DNA from: an uncultured Pelagibacteraceae bacterium
Lineage (GTDB): Bacteria; Pseudomonadota; Alphaproteobacteria; Pelagibacterales; Pelagibacteraceae
Direction of reading: 5' to 3'
Length of the DNA: 64,000 nucleotides
Assembly: GCA_902624185.1 (NCBI GenBank)
Contig: CACNWU010000004.1
Span: forward strand, 38,068 to 102,067
Every line of letters begins with the position of its first letter. Within the stretch, counting starts at the first letter, position 1. Positions 8,580 through 17,818 of the stretch are shown one piece after another. Under the pieces are notes generated by a model. The model saw only the letters and a list, made by a program, of their open reading frames with translations, did no database searches and had not been told where the DNA came from. Position numbers and translations under genes: made by a program.

Positions 8580-10367
8580 TTATTTTTTAGTTTTTTTTAG
8601 AGACAGATTTAATTCTTTCAATTGATTTTCGTTGACCTCAGAAGGTGCATTCATCATTAAATCTTGTGCATTTTGATTCATTGGAAACATAGTTACTTCT
8701 CTAATATTTTTTTCATTTGCCAAAAGCATCACTATCCTATCAATACCTGGTGCTATCCCACCATGCGGAGGTGCTCCATAGCTTAAAGCGTTTATCATTC
8801 CAGCAAATTTTTCATTTACTTGTTTTTTTTCATATCCCGCTATAGAAAAAAGCTTATACATTAATTCAGGGATATGGTTCCTAATCGCACCTGAGGATAA
8901 CTCAACACCGTTACATACAATATCATATTGATAAGCTAAAATTTCTAATGGTTTTTCAAAGTTAATCTGGTCTATATCTCCCTGGGGCATTGAAAATGGG
9001 TTATGACTAAATTTTATCTTATTTGTAAGTTCATCTTTTTCAAACATGGGGTAATCAATTATCCAGCAAAATGCAAAGGTGTTTTCATCCACTAAATTTA
9101 AATCTTTTGCAATTTTATCTCTTGCCATTGCTGTAATTTTTTCTAACTCTATTTTTGTGTTACATGCTAAAAATATACTATCTCCTATTTTTGCTTGAGT
9201 TATTTTCATTATCTCCTCTAATGAGTCTTTTGTGAAAAATTTTCCTATTGGCCCTTTGGCGTAAATATCTTTCTCTTTTTCAATTGTAAAATAAGCTAAA
9301 CCAGAGGCACCTTGATCCTTTGCCCATTTATCAATATTATCAAAAAAACTTCTGGGTTTATCCTTAGTATTTTTTGTAACTATACATCTAACTTTCGATC
9401 CAGATTTTACTAATTTTTTAAATATTTCAAATGAAACATCTTCTCTCTTAAAAATTTCAGTTATATCATTAATAATTAAAGGGTTCCTTAAATCTGGTTT
9501 ATCTGTTCCATAATTAAGTAATGCATTCGCGTAAGAAATTTTTGGAAATTTTTCATACATCAATTTTTTTCTTGAAAATTTTTTAAAGGTATTGATTAAA
9601 AGTTTTTCAACAACATCAAAAACATCTTCTTGTTCAACAAAAGACATTTCTAAATCAAGTTGATAAAATTCTCCAGGACTTCTGTCAGCTCTTGCATCTT
9701 CATCTCTAAAGCATGGTGCAATTTGAAAATATTTATCAAATCCTGAAACCATTATTAATTGTTTGAATTGTTGTGGAGCTTGAGGAAGAGCATAAAATTT
9801 TCCTGGATTTAATCTACTCGGTACTAAAAAATCTCTTGCACCTTCGGGGCTTGACGATGTCAAAATTGGAGTTTGAAATTCTAAAAAACCTAATTTATTC
9901 ATTTCGTTTCTGATAAAAGATATTACATTCGATCTTAAAATAATATTTTCATGAATCTTTTTTCTTCTTAAATCTAGAAATCTATATTTTAATCTTATTT
10001 CTTCAGAATATTCTTGATCTGTGAATACTGGCATTGGTAATTCATTACAAACTCCTAAAGTTTCAAAATTTTCGATTTCAACTTCAATTTCGCCAGTGTC
10101 AATTTCTTTGTTAATAGTATCCTCTGTTCTGTTGATAACTTTACCATTAAATTTAACTACTGTTTCTAATTGAATCTTTTCTATTTTAAGAAAATTTGGG
10201 TTTTCTTTATCAATAATACATTGGGTGATACCGTAATTATCTCTTAAATCAATGAATAGAAGATTTCCATGGTCACGTTTTTTATTTATCCATCCAGATA
10301 AGAAAACTTTGCTACCAACATCTGATTTTCTTAACTCATTACAGTGATGACTTCGATATTTATTCAA
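8580..10367 (-). CDS. aspS: Aspartyl-tRNA synthetase (bacterial type)
   Basis: Charges tRNA-Asp, and perhaps tRNA-Asn if an amidotransferase is present. The 595 residues carry the N-terminal OB fold, the class II core (FLDLRRKKIHENIILRS; FRDEDARADRSPGEFYQLD as motif 2), the bacterial GAD insertion domain, and C-terminal motif 3 GGIAPGIDRIVMLLA. The start codon is TTG: a TAA stop in frame lies directly upstream, no ATG is nearby, and a good AGGAG site sits 5 bases before the TTG. It follows hda with no gap. The stop is 1 bp from the convergent NrdJ-domain gene. Confidence 0.97.
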   Translation of the reverse strand: MNKYRSHHCNELRKSDVGSKVFLSGWINKKRDHGNLLFIDLRDNYGITQCIIDKENPNFLKIEKIQLETVVKFNGKVINRTEDTINKEIDTGEIEVEIENFETLGVCNELPMPVFTDQEYSEEIRLKYRFLDLRRKKIHENIILRSNVISFIRNEMNKLGFLEFQTPILTSSSPEGARDFLVPSRLNPGKFYALPQAPQQFKQLIMVSGFDKYFQIAPCFRDEDARADRSPGEFYQLDLEMSFVEQEDVFDVVEKLLINTFKKFSRKKLMYEKFPKISYANALLNYGTDKPDLRNPLIINDITEIFKREDVSFEIFKKLVKSGSKVRCIVTKNTKDKPRSFFDNIDKWAKDQGASGLAYFTIEKEKDIYAKGPIGKFFTKDSLEEIMKITQAKIGDSIFLACNTKIELEKITAMARDKIAKDLNLVDENTFAFCWIIDYPMFEKDELTNKIKFSHNPFSMPQGDIDQINFEKPLEILAYQYDIVCNGVELSSGAIRNHIPELMYKLFSIAGYEKKQVNEKFAGMINALSYGAPPHGGIAPGIDRIVMLLANEKNIREVTMFPMNQNAQDLMMNAPSEVNENQLKELNLSLKKTKK

Positions 10368-11030
10368 TTATTCTCCTAAAACTTCTTTTATGATTTTAAA
10401 ATCAATTGGTTTTTTTTTTTTTAAACTCATTTCGTCGATCTTATATATGAATTCAGATATTTTACTATACGATCTATCTATTCTTTTAATTATATAATTT
10501 ATTAACTTTTTATCTAATGAAATTTGTCTATCAGATAAATTCTTCAGTATTAAAGCAAACATTAACTCATCATCTGGATTTGAAATAGATGATAAGATAA
10601 AGTTTTTAGATCTCGACAAGAGATCTTTTAATTTAAAATTAATTTCAACTAGAGGTATTTTTGAAGTAATAATCAGATATTTATTCTCTAAATCAACTAT
10701 ATTTATTAAAGTATATAATAATCTTTCATCAACATTTTCATCGAGATCCTCAATGATAATATTTTCGTAAATTTTAATTTCACTGAGATTCTTGTTATTA
10801 ATATCTTTGGCAAGAATTTTATATCCATTATTTCTCTCTAAAAAAATATTTACTAAATGTGTCTTTCCAGAAAATTTCTCCCCACTAATATTCAAATATT
10901 TTTTTTCCCATCTGGGCCAATTATCAATTAAATTAAATACATTTTGATTGCTTTTTGAAACATAAAAATCCAAATCTTTAAAATTTTTTTCAAAATCAAA
11001 ATCTATAATTAATTGATTTAAATCTCTCAT
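10368..11030 (-). CDS. hdaA: DnaA-related regulatory protein HdaA/Hda
   Basis: Member of the DnaA/Hda AAA+ family that, with the sliding clamp, promotes ATP hydrolysis on DnaA after initiation. The protein has only the AAA+ part, with no DNA-binding domain IV. The P-loop GEKFSGKTHL is a recognisable Walker A, and IIIEDLDE stands in the Walker B place. The tracked TTG start (11042) is replaced here by ATG at 11030, which makes a 4-bp ATGA overlap with the DUF2066 stop. The order DUF2066-hda divergent from purM is typical of alphaproteobacteria and supports the call over generic ATPase. Confidence 0.85.
   Translation of the reverse strand: MRDLNQLIIDFDFEKNFKDLDFYVSKSNQNVFNLIDNWPRWEKKYLNISGEKFSGKTHLVNIFLERNNGYKILAKDINNKNLSEIKIYENIIIEDLDENVDERLLYTLINIVDLENKYLIITSKIPLVEINFKLKDLLSRSKNFILSSISNPDDELMFALILKNLSDRQISLDKKLINYIIKRIDRSYSKISEFIYKIDEMSLKKKKPIDFKIIKEVLGE
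10373..10377 (-). promoter_or_regulatory. Ribosome-binding site fixing a TTG start for aspS
   Basis: On the minus strand the sequence reads AGGAG-AATAA-TTG. The AGGAG lies inside the last codons of hda and the TAA in the spacer is the hda stop. Most genes in this window have weak Shine-Dalgarno sites, so this one supports TTG as the real start and ties aspS translation to hda. Confidence 0.6.
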
Positions 11031-12094
11031 TCTAAATTCCAAATTTTATTTTTAATATCCAATTTAAATCCAAATTTTTCAATATTTGAAATAAATATTC
11101 TTGGGGTGCCATTAAAAATTATTTGATAATTAATTTTTCTATTATTCAAGCTTTTAACATAAAAGTTTGAAACAAGATCATAATTTTTTAGAAATATTTC
11201 AAAATTTCTGATTTTTTTGTCATCATTTATATTTAGAGAAACTAACAATGGTAATCTAATTGATGTATTAATTTGATTTTCTTTTTTCCAATAATCCTCA
11301 AAATTAGTTTTTAAGTTACTAATAACATCTAATGTATTTGTAAAATCAAATTTTTGAAATGATTGATTATCTAAAATCAATTGATTTCCCAAATTGATTT
11401 TGGACAAAATTCGTAATCCATCTTTATTTTTATAGAATAATGAAATTATAAAGTTATCTAATGAATATTTTTTTATTATAGATTCAAAATCATATTCTTC
11501 TAAAGAATTGTATTTAGATTTAATTATTTTGACATCTTCAATATCGTCAACTGGTAAAATATATTCTAATTGATGATTATTATCTGTATTTTCTAACCAT
11601 TTTTGAAAAAAAATATTTTCAGAAAATAATATTATATTTTTCTTTTCCTCGTCAATTAAAACCGGAATAAACAAAATTTTTTTCTTTTGAGGCAAGGAAG
11701 GGAAAACATTTTGTTTTTCTAAAATTGAATAAATTCTTTTTTTATTAAATGAGACATCTAATTTTACATAATAAATATCATCAATAAATTTTTCTTCCTT
11801 AATAGAAAAATTGTCTACAATTGTTTTTATATCAGAAATAGAAATATTTTTTAATTTATGTTGGTCTGTTGAATTAACAATTTTTAAAATTAAATTTTTA
11901 AAACCAATTTTAAAACCACTATTTATCACATCATTTTTCTGGAAATTTATGTCAAATTTCTTTGAGATCTCTATATTTTTAATATCAAAGCTATCTGCAT
12001 GTAAAAAAGTTGTGGAAAAGAAAATCTTTAATAAGGCTATTGTTAATAAAAATATATATAAGAATTGTTTAAGAGATAATAATTTTATTTTCAT
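11027..12094 (-). CDS. DUF2066 family exported protein
   Basis: 355-residue protein with an N-terminal signal or anchor (residues about 10-32, ending ...FLHADSF), so it is likely periplasmic or membrane tethered. The rest is a diverged DUF2066-type sequence without catalytic motifs I can name. The call rests partly on position: a DUF2066 gene between hda and divergent purM is the usual alphaproteobacterial arrangement. The start is only 11 bp from the purM start. Function unknown. Confidence 0.65.
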   Translation of the reverse strand: MKIKLLSLKQFLYIFLLTIALLKIFFSTTFLHADSFDIKNIEISKKFDINFQKNDVINSGFKIGFKNLILKIVNSTDQHKLKNISISDIKTIVDNFSIKEEKFIDDIYYVKLDVSFNKKRIYSILEKQNVFPSLPQKKKILFIPVLIDEEKKNIILFSENIFFQKWLENTDNNHQLEYILPVDDIEDVKIIKSKYNSLEEYDFESIIKKYSLDNFIISLFYKNKDGLRILSKINLGNQLILDNQSFQKFDFTNTLDVISNLKTNFEDYWKKENQINTSIRLPLLVSLNINDDKKIRNFEIFLKNYDLVSNFYVKSLNNRKINYQIIFNGTPRIFISNIEKFGFKLDIKNKIWNLE

Positions 12095-12105
12095 ATTTCT
12101 AAAAA

Positions 12106-13134
12106 ATGAGCAAAAAAAATTTAACCTATAAAAAAAGTGGAGTAAATATTACTGAAGCAGATAAATTCGTTAAATTCATAGGTTCAATTAATACAAAACA
12201 TAAAGGCAAAAAAAAGTTCAATAATATTGGTGGTTTTGGGTCAATATCAGATATACCTAACAATATAAAGCATCCCAAAATTGTTGCGTGTACTGACGGC
12301 GTGGGAACTAAAATTGAAATTGCTAATACTCTTAATAAGTTTGATACAATAGGAATTGATCTTGTTGCAATGAGTGTAAATGATTTAATAGTTCAAGGTG
12401 CCAAACCTCTTCTATTTTTAGATTATATATCTATAAATAAAATTGATTTATCTAAATTAAAATCAATTATAAAAGGAATTGTAAAAGGATGTAAACTATC
12501 AGAATGTGAGTTAGCTGGTGGTGAAACTGCAGAAATGCCAGGCACCTATGAAAAAGGTAAATTTGATATTGCGGGATTTGCAGTTGGTATTGTAAGTAAA
12601 AAAAAAATCTTAAATAAAAATAAAATTAAAGTTAATGATTTAGTTCTAGCTGTCCCCTCAAGTGGGCTTCACTCGAATGGTTATTCTCTTGTAAGATATA
12701 TTTTAAAACAAAAAAAAATTAATATCAAAAAAAATAAATTTTTGAAAAAAGAACTTCTACAGCCAACAAAAATCTATACAAAAGAAGTGCTTAACTTAAT
12801 TGAAAAAAATCTTATAAATGGCTGTGCTAACATTACAGGAGGCGGCTTAGAAGATAATGTAAAGAGAGTAATACCTGAAAACTTACTAGCAAAAATTGAT
12901 TTGGAAAAAATCAAGACTTCAAAAATTTTTCAATGGCTAAAATCAAATTCTATATCAGATAAAGAGATGTTAAAAACATTTAATTGTGGGGTTGGCTTTT
13001 GTTTAATTATAAATCCTAAAAATTTCAAAAAAGTAAAAAAATATTTTTCCAAAAGATTTAAACCATATGTAATTGGAAAAATTTTCAAAGGTAAAAATAA
13101 GATTAAATTGAATGGCTCTATCGAATGGAACTAA
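12106..13134 (+). CDS. purM: Phosphoribosylformylglycinamidine cyclo-ligase (AIR synthetase)
   Basis: Fifth step of purine synthesis, FGAM to AIR with ATP. The 342 residues contain YKKSGVNITEADKFV at the N-terminus, the ACTDGVGTKI motif, the AGGETAEMPGTY motif and the GLHSNGYSLVR block, all characteristic. It leads purM-purN, which overlap by 23 bp. The promoter must overlap the 5' part of divergent DUF2066. Confidence 0.97.
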   Translation: MSKKNLTYKKSGVNITEADKFVKFIGSINTKHKGKKKFNNIGGFGSISDIPNNIKHPKIVACTDGVGTKIEIANTLNKFDTIGIDLVAMSVNDLIVQGAKPLLFLDYISINKIDLSKLKSIIKGIVKGCKLSECELAGGETAEMPGTYEKGKFDIAGFAVGIVSKKKILNKNKIKVNDLVLAVPSSGLHSNGYSLVRYILKQKKINIKKNKFLKKELLQPTKIYTKEVLNLIEKNLINGCANITGGGLEDNVKRVIPENLLAKIDLEKIKTSKIFQWLKSNSISDKEMLKTFNCGVGFCLIINPKNFKKVKKYFSKRFKPYVIGKIFKGKNKIKLNGSIEWN

Positions 13135-13693
13135 TAAAATAAAAACAGCAGTTTTTATTTCAGGTAATGGAAGTAATTTAAAATCTCTAATTAAATTTTC
13201 TCGTCTTAAGAAATCTCCTATATCTATTGATTTAATTATTTCAAATAACCCTCGAGCAAAAGGTTTAAATTATGGAAAATTTTATAAAATAAAGAGAAAG
13301 ATATTTAATTTTAAAGATAGAAATATTGCTGAAAAAAAGATTATCTTAGAAATAAAAAAAAACAAAATAAAACTAATCTGTCTTGCTGGGTTTATGAAAA
13401 TTATATCGAAAAATTTTATTAAAAAATTTAAAGGTAAAATTTTGAATGTCCACCCTTCACTCTTACCAAAATATAAAGGTATTAATACTCATGAAAGGGC
13501 AATTAAAAACAATGAAAAATATTCTGGATGTACAATTCATTTAGTTACATCAAAATTAGATTCTGGAAAAATTATCTTACAAAAAAAAGTGAAGATTAAT
13601 AAGAGTGATACAACAAAAAAACTTGCAAAAAAAATTCTTATTCAAGAGCATAAGTTATACCCAAAGGCTATAATGAAGATTTTCAATCTTTAA
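13112..13693 (+). CDS. purN: Phosphoribosylglycinamide formyltransferase (folate-dependent)
   Basis: Third step of purine synthesis: transfers formyl from 10-formyl-THF to GAR. The 193 residues show the N-terminal FISGNGSNLKSLI phosphate-binding loop, the catalytic segment ending in LNVHPSLLPKYKG, and the GCTIHLVTSKLDSG block with the essential aspartate. The start lies inside purM. The stop overlaps ndk by 11 bp. It consumes the C1-folate pool that gcvT and formate metabolism elsewhere in the window also touch. Confidence 0.95.
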   Translation: MALSNGTNKIKTAVFISGNGSNLKSLIKFSRLKKSPISIDLIISNNPRAKGLNYGKFYKIKRKIFNFKDRNIAEKKIILEIKKNKIKLICLAGFMKIISKNFIKKFKGKILNVHPSLLPKYKGINTHERAIKNNEKYSGCTIHLVTSKLDSGKIILQKKVKINKSDTTKKLAKKILIQEHKLYPKAIMKIFNL

Positions 13694-14093
13694 AAAAGAA
13701 ATCTATTTCAATTTTTGCATTTTCGACGCTATCCGATCCATGAACAGAATTTTTATCTATAGAAATTCCATACCTCTTTCTTATGGTACCTTCCTCTGCA
13801 TCTTTAGGATTTGTTGCTCCCATAAGTTCTCTATTTCCTAGAACTGCATTTTCTTTTTCTAGAACCATAACTACAATTGGACCTGAGGAAAGATAAGCGC
13901 AAAGATCATTATAAAATGGCTTTGTTTCATGAACTTTATAAAACTTTTCTGCCTCTGATTTATCTATCTGAATTTTTTTTTCTTTTTGAATTAAAAATCC
14001 CTCATTTTTAAATATTTCCTTAATTTCTTTTTCTAAATTTCTTTCAACTGCATCTGGCTTTATAATAGATAAAGTTTGTTCTTTGTTACTCAT
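13683..14093 (-). CDS. ndk: Nucleoside diphosphate kinase
   Basis: Balances nucleoside triphosphates by phosphotransfer through a phosphohistidine. The 136 residues are near the normal 140. QTLSIIKPDAV opens the fold, and the catalytic histidine is in KNSVHGSDS (H118). ATNPKDAEEGTIRKRYG is the conserved nucleotide-binding stretch. The start overlaps the upstream pepA stop region by 8 bp. Confidence 0.97.
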   Translation of the reverse strand: MSNKEQTLSIIKPDAVERNLEKEIKEIFKNEGFLIQKEKKIQIDKSEAEKFYKVHETKPFYNDLCAYLSSGPIVVMVLEKENAVLGNRELMGATNPKDAEEGTIRKRYGISIDKNSVHGSDSVENAKIEIDFFFKD

Positions 14094-15570
14094 AATTATC
14101 CTCTACTAATTGATTTAATAATCTTACTCCAAAACCTGTTGCACCACTTGAATTTAATGCACCTCCATATTTTGAAAATGCCATGCCTGCAATATCTAAA
14201 TGTGCCCAAGCAGTTTTATTCAATATAAATCTTTGTAAAAACTGCGCTGCAGTAGTTGAACCAGCTCCGCCAACATAATTTATATTTTGCATATCCGCAT
14301 TTTTAGAATTAATTAATTTATCATAATTTTTGTGTAGAGGCATTCTCCAAACTTTCTCATCAACTTTTTCACCAGCATTAAAAATTTGTTTTGATAACTT
14401 ATCATTATTAGAAAATAAACCAGCATATTCAGATCCTAGTGAAACAATTATTGCACCAGTTAAGGTAGCTAAATCTATTATAAACTCTGGTTTAAATTTT
14501 TTTTCTGTAAATGTAATTGCATCAGCTAATACCAATCTTCCTTCAGCATCTGTATTTAAAATTTCAATAGTTTTTCCACTATAAGATTTTACAATATCAC
14601 CTGGTCTTTGTGCATTTCCTCCTGGCATATTTTCAACTAAACCAACAACTCCTATTGCATTAATTTTAGCTTTTCTTAATGCAAAATTTTTCATTAATCC
14701 AACTACAACAGCTGATCCTGCCATATCATAAGTCATATCTTCCATAAATTTTGCAGGCTTAAGTGAAATTCCACCAGTATCAAAACAAACTCCTTTACCA
14801 ATAAATGCTAATGGTTTTTTATTATTTTTTGTTCCTTTCCATTCTATTGTAACAATATAAGATCCTCTTATACTTCCTTGACCAACACCCAAAAGAGCGT
14901 TCATTCCAAGTTTTTTTAATTTATTTTTATCGTAAACTGTAACTTTTAAACCAAATTTTTTTAATCCATTTAATCTTTTAGCATATTCATCTGGATGAAG
15001 AATATTTCCAGGTTCTGATACTAGATCTTTAGTAAAGTTTGTTCCTTCAATTAAAGAGTTGAATCTCTTATTCTTATAAAAATCTTTCAAATATTTTTTG
15101 TTTAAAACAGTAATTTCAAAAGTTTTTATTTTTTTTTTCGTAAAATATTTATTGAACTCATATGATTTCAATTGCAATCCATGAAAAAATTCATTTAAAA
15201 AATATTTATTTTTTGGACATGTCTCTTTAATATTATTTTCAAAGAATGTTGAATTAAAAATTAAATTTGTATTTATAAAGCCATAAAATTTTGCACCTTT
15301 TTTTTCATTTTCTAAAGAAGATTGATCATTTTTAGTCTTAATTAGAATAATTTTTTTATCTGCACTTATATTGAAAATCAAAAAATCTTTTTCTTTTGAG
15401 TTTTGAGAATTTATTGTTTTATTGATTAAATTTGCTTGGGAGCTCAAAGAGAGATTATTTAACCCCCTAATTTTAAAATTTTCATCGGTAAACAAAACAT
15501 AATTTCTTATATTTTTTTCTACTAGGTTCTTTTTGAAGCTTATTTTAATTGCCATAATTTTTTTATTCAA
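14086..15570 (-). CDS. pepA: Leucyl aminopeptidase (M17)
   Basis: Cytosolic dimetal aminopeptidase. The 494 residues have a weakly conserved N-terminal domain and a well conserved catalytic domain: FIGKGVCFDTGGISLKPA with metal and catalytic Lys region, NMPGGNAQRPGDIV, and NTDAEGRLVLADA, the M17 signature. It is co-directional and overlapping with ndk. E. coli PepA also binds DNA in site-specific recombination; nothing here tests that. Confidence 0.95.
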   Translation of the reverse strand: MNKKIMAIKISFKKNLVEKNIRNYVLFTDENFKIRGLNNLSLSSQANLINKTINSQNSKEKDFLIFNISADKKIILIKTKNDQSSLENEKKGAKFYGFINTNLIFNSTFFENNIKETCPKNKYFLNEFFHGLQLKSYEFNKYFTKKKIKTFEITVLNKKYLKDFYKNKRFNSLIEGTNFTKDLVSEPGNILHPDEYAKRLNGLKKFGLKVTVYDKNKLKKLGMNALLGVGQGSIRGSYIVTIEWKGTKNNKKPLAFIGKGVCFDTGGISLKPAKFMEDMTYDMAGSAVVVGLMKNFALRKAKINAIGVVGLVENMPGGNAQRPGDIVKSYSGKTIEILNTDAEGRLVLADAITFTEKKFKPEFIIDLATLTGAIIVSLGSEYAGLFSNNDKLSKQIFNAGEKVDEKVWRMPLHKNYDKLINSKNADMQNINYVGGAGSTTAAQFLQRFILNKTAWAHLDIAGMAFSKYGGALNSSGATGFGVRLLNQLVEDNYE

Positions 15571-15615
15571 TCTACGAGTGAAAGTGCTATATAAGCTTAA
15601 TAACTATAGAATTCA

Positions 15616-16734
15616 ATGAAAAAAATTATATTTAATAATCTATTTAAAGAGATTGTCCTCTTCTTTATAGCTTGTTCTATTACATTGACTTTAATTGTTT
15701 GGATTCTTCAAGCAGTGAATTTTTTAGATATTGTATCAGAAGATGGTCACAGTCTTTCTACTTATTTCATGTATTCCTTCATGAATATACCTAAAATTTT
15801 CAATAAACTTTTACTTCTCTCATTTTTTTTATCATTATTTTATATATTGACTGTATACGAGGATAGAAATCAAACTTTAATTTTTTGGATTAATGGAATT
15901 AGTAAATCACAATTTTTGAATAGTTTAATATATTTGTCTTTTTTATTTTTAATTTTTTCTTTTTTCCTATCATTTTTTATTGTTCCATTCACACAAGATA
16001 AGGCAAGATCATTTATTAGAAGTTCTAGTCTTGATTTTTTTCCTTCTCTAATTAAACCGAAAAAATTTATTGATACAGTAGAAAATCTTACAATTTTTCT
16101 CGATGAAAAGAATAAAAATTCTTTAAAAAATATTATTATAAAGGATTCAAATGCTTCAAATTCTCAACTGATTATTGCAAAACAAGGATTTATATCAAGT
16201 AATGAGGATAAAAAATTTCTCAACCTCAATGAAGGAATAATAATTAATTACGGAAATCAGAATCTTACATCATTTAATTTTGAAAAAACTAGATTAAATT
16301 TAAGTAATTATAGTACTAAAACTACAGTTACTCCAAAAATACAGGAGACTAAAAGCAAAACAATAATCAAATGTATCAAACTTTTATATTTTGATAATCA
16401 AATGATAAAAAAAATAGAAAATTTGAAATGTCAAAAAAATATCTTAAAAAATCTTACTCAAGAAATATATAAAAGAGTTTTTTTGCCATTTTATATTCCT
16501 TTAATATGTATTATTTCTTGCTTTGTAATTCTTAAATCAAGTAGTCACAGTGGATACAGAGCACTTAAATATAAGGTTTTTTTACTTGGAATTTTTTTTG
16601 TAATACTTGCTCAAATTTCTATCAATTTGGTAAGTTTAAGTAGTTTTTTTGGTATTGCTACTATCTTAATACCTATTGTCATTTCTACAATAGTTTACTT
16701 TTTCTTTATGATTAAAATGAAAGGTGAAAGTTAA
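15616..16734 (+). CDS. lptF: LPS export permease LptF
   Basis: Inner-membrane subunit of the LptBFG ABC transporter that extracts lipopolysaccharide. The 372 residues match the YjgP/YjgQ architecture: three membrane helices in the first 125 residues, a periplasmic domain (about 130-280), and three C-terminal helices. It precedes lptG by one base and lptD follows, so the operon is dedicated to outer-membrane LPS assembly. LptF rather than LptG is assigned by order. The ATPase lptB is not in the window. Confidence 0.87.
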   Translation: MKKIIFNNLFKEIVLFFIACSITLTLIVWILQAVNFLDIVSEDGHSLSTYFMYSFMNIPKIFNKLLLLSFFLSLFYILTVYEDRNQTLIFWINGISKSQFLNSLIYLSFLFLIFSFFLSFFIVPFTQDKARSFIRSSSLDFFPSLIKPKKFIDTVENLTIFLDEKNKNSLKNIIIKDSNASNSQLIIAKQGFISSNEDKKFLNLNEGIIINYGNQNLTSFNFEKTRLNLSNYSTKTTVTPKIQETKSKTIIKCIKLLYFDNQMIKKIENLKCQKNILKNLTQEIYKRVFLPFYIPLICIISCFVILKSSSHSGYRALKYKVFLLGIFFVILAQISINLVSLSSFFGIATILIPIVISTIVYFFFMIKMKGES

Positions 16735-16735
16735 A

Positions 16736-17818
16736 ATGATATTAAAAGTTTATCAAAAATATCTTATTAAAGAATTCTTAACAACTGCTCTTAAGATAAG
16801 TTTTATTTTTTTTGTACTTGGCTTCATAATGGGCATATTAGAGGAATTAAATTTTTTTTCTGAGTACGATGTTAATTATTATTTTCCAATTTATTTAGTA
16901 TTTTTAAATGTGCCATCTCTATTATATGAAATATTTCCCTTTATCTTTTTGTTAACTTCTCAATTTTTTTTTATTAAATTATTAGAAAAAGGTGAATTGA
17001 ATGTTTTTAAAAATAATGGTCTTTCAAACTTTAAAATATTAAAATTAACAACCTTAGTATCATTTATATTAGGATTATTAATTATAACTATTTTTTATAA
17101 TTTTTCTGCAATCCTAAAATTTAAATATTTAGACATCAAAAAAGAATTTACAAAAGATAATAAATACCTAGCAACAATCACAGAAAACGGTTTGTGGATT
17201 AAAGATGAAATTGATGAAAAAATTAATTTCATCAATGCAAAAAGTTTTACTTTAAATACTTTGAATGATGTTGATATTCTTCAACTTAACAATCAATTTG
17301 AGTTTTTAAAAAATATAAGATCGAAAAGTGCTCAAATAGAGAAAAATTCTTGGATCTTAAATGAATCTCAAATAATTGATAAATCAAATAATGTCAAAGA
17401 TGAAAAAAAATTGATTTTTCAATCAAATTTTAATTATAAAGAAATAAATAATCTATTTTCTAACTTATCTTCGCTGACAATTTGGAATTTGTTTGAATTA
17501 AAAAAAAGTTATAATTCAATAAACTATTCAACAACTGAAATAGACTATCACGTTCAAAAAATTATAGCTTATCCAGTCTTGATTACAATAATTACACTGA
17601 TGGCGTCTATTTTGATGCTTAATATAAACTACAAAAAACCTAGGGTTTTTCTGATAATAATTGGAATATTATTGTCTGTTGTAATTTATTACATTAATTT
17701 TTTCTTTGGAACTTTAGGAAAGAATGAAAAATTACCATTGTTAGTATCTATTTGGACACCAATCACAATCTTAACAATGTTTTCAATAATAGGAATGATA
17801 AGAATAAATGAAAAATAA
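16736..17818 (+). CDS. lptG: LPS export permease LptG
   Basis: Second permease of LptBFG. The ORF track starts at GTG 16724, but ATG 16736 follows the lptF stop by one base and has AAGGTG upstream, so I use it. The sequence shows the YQKYLIKEFL cytoplasmic start typical of LptG, three N-terminal helices, a periplasmic domain, and three C-terminal helices. Its stop overlaps lptD by 11 bp. Confidence 0.87.
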   Translation: MILKVYQKYLIKEFLTTALKISFIFFVLGFIMGILEELNFFSEYDVNYYFPIYLVFLNVPSLLYEIFPFIFLLTSQFFFIKLLEKGELNVFKNNGLSNFKILKLTTLVSFILGLLIITIFYNFSAILKFKYLDIKKEFTKDNKYLATITENGLWIKDEIDEKINFINAKSFTLNTLNDVDILQLNNQFEFLKNIRSKSAQIEKNSWILNESQIIDKSNNVKDEKKLIFQSNFNYKEINNLFSNLSSLTIWNLFELKKSYNSINYSTTEIDYHVQKIIAYPVLITIITLMASILMLNINYKKPRVFLIIIGILLSVVIYYINFFFGTLGKNEKLPLLVSIWTPITILTMFSIIGMIRINEK

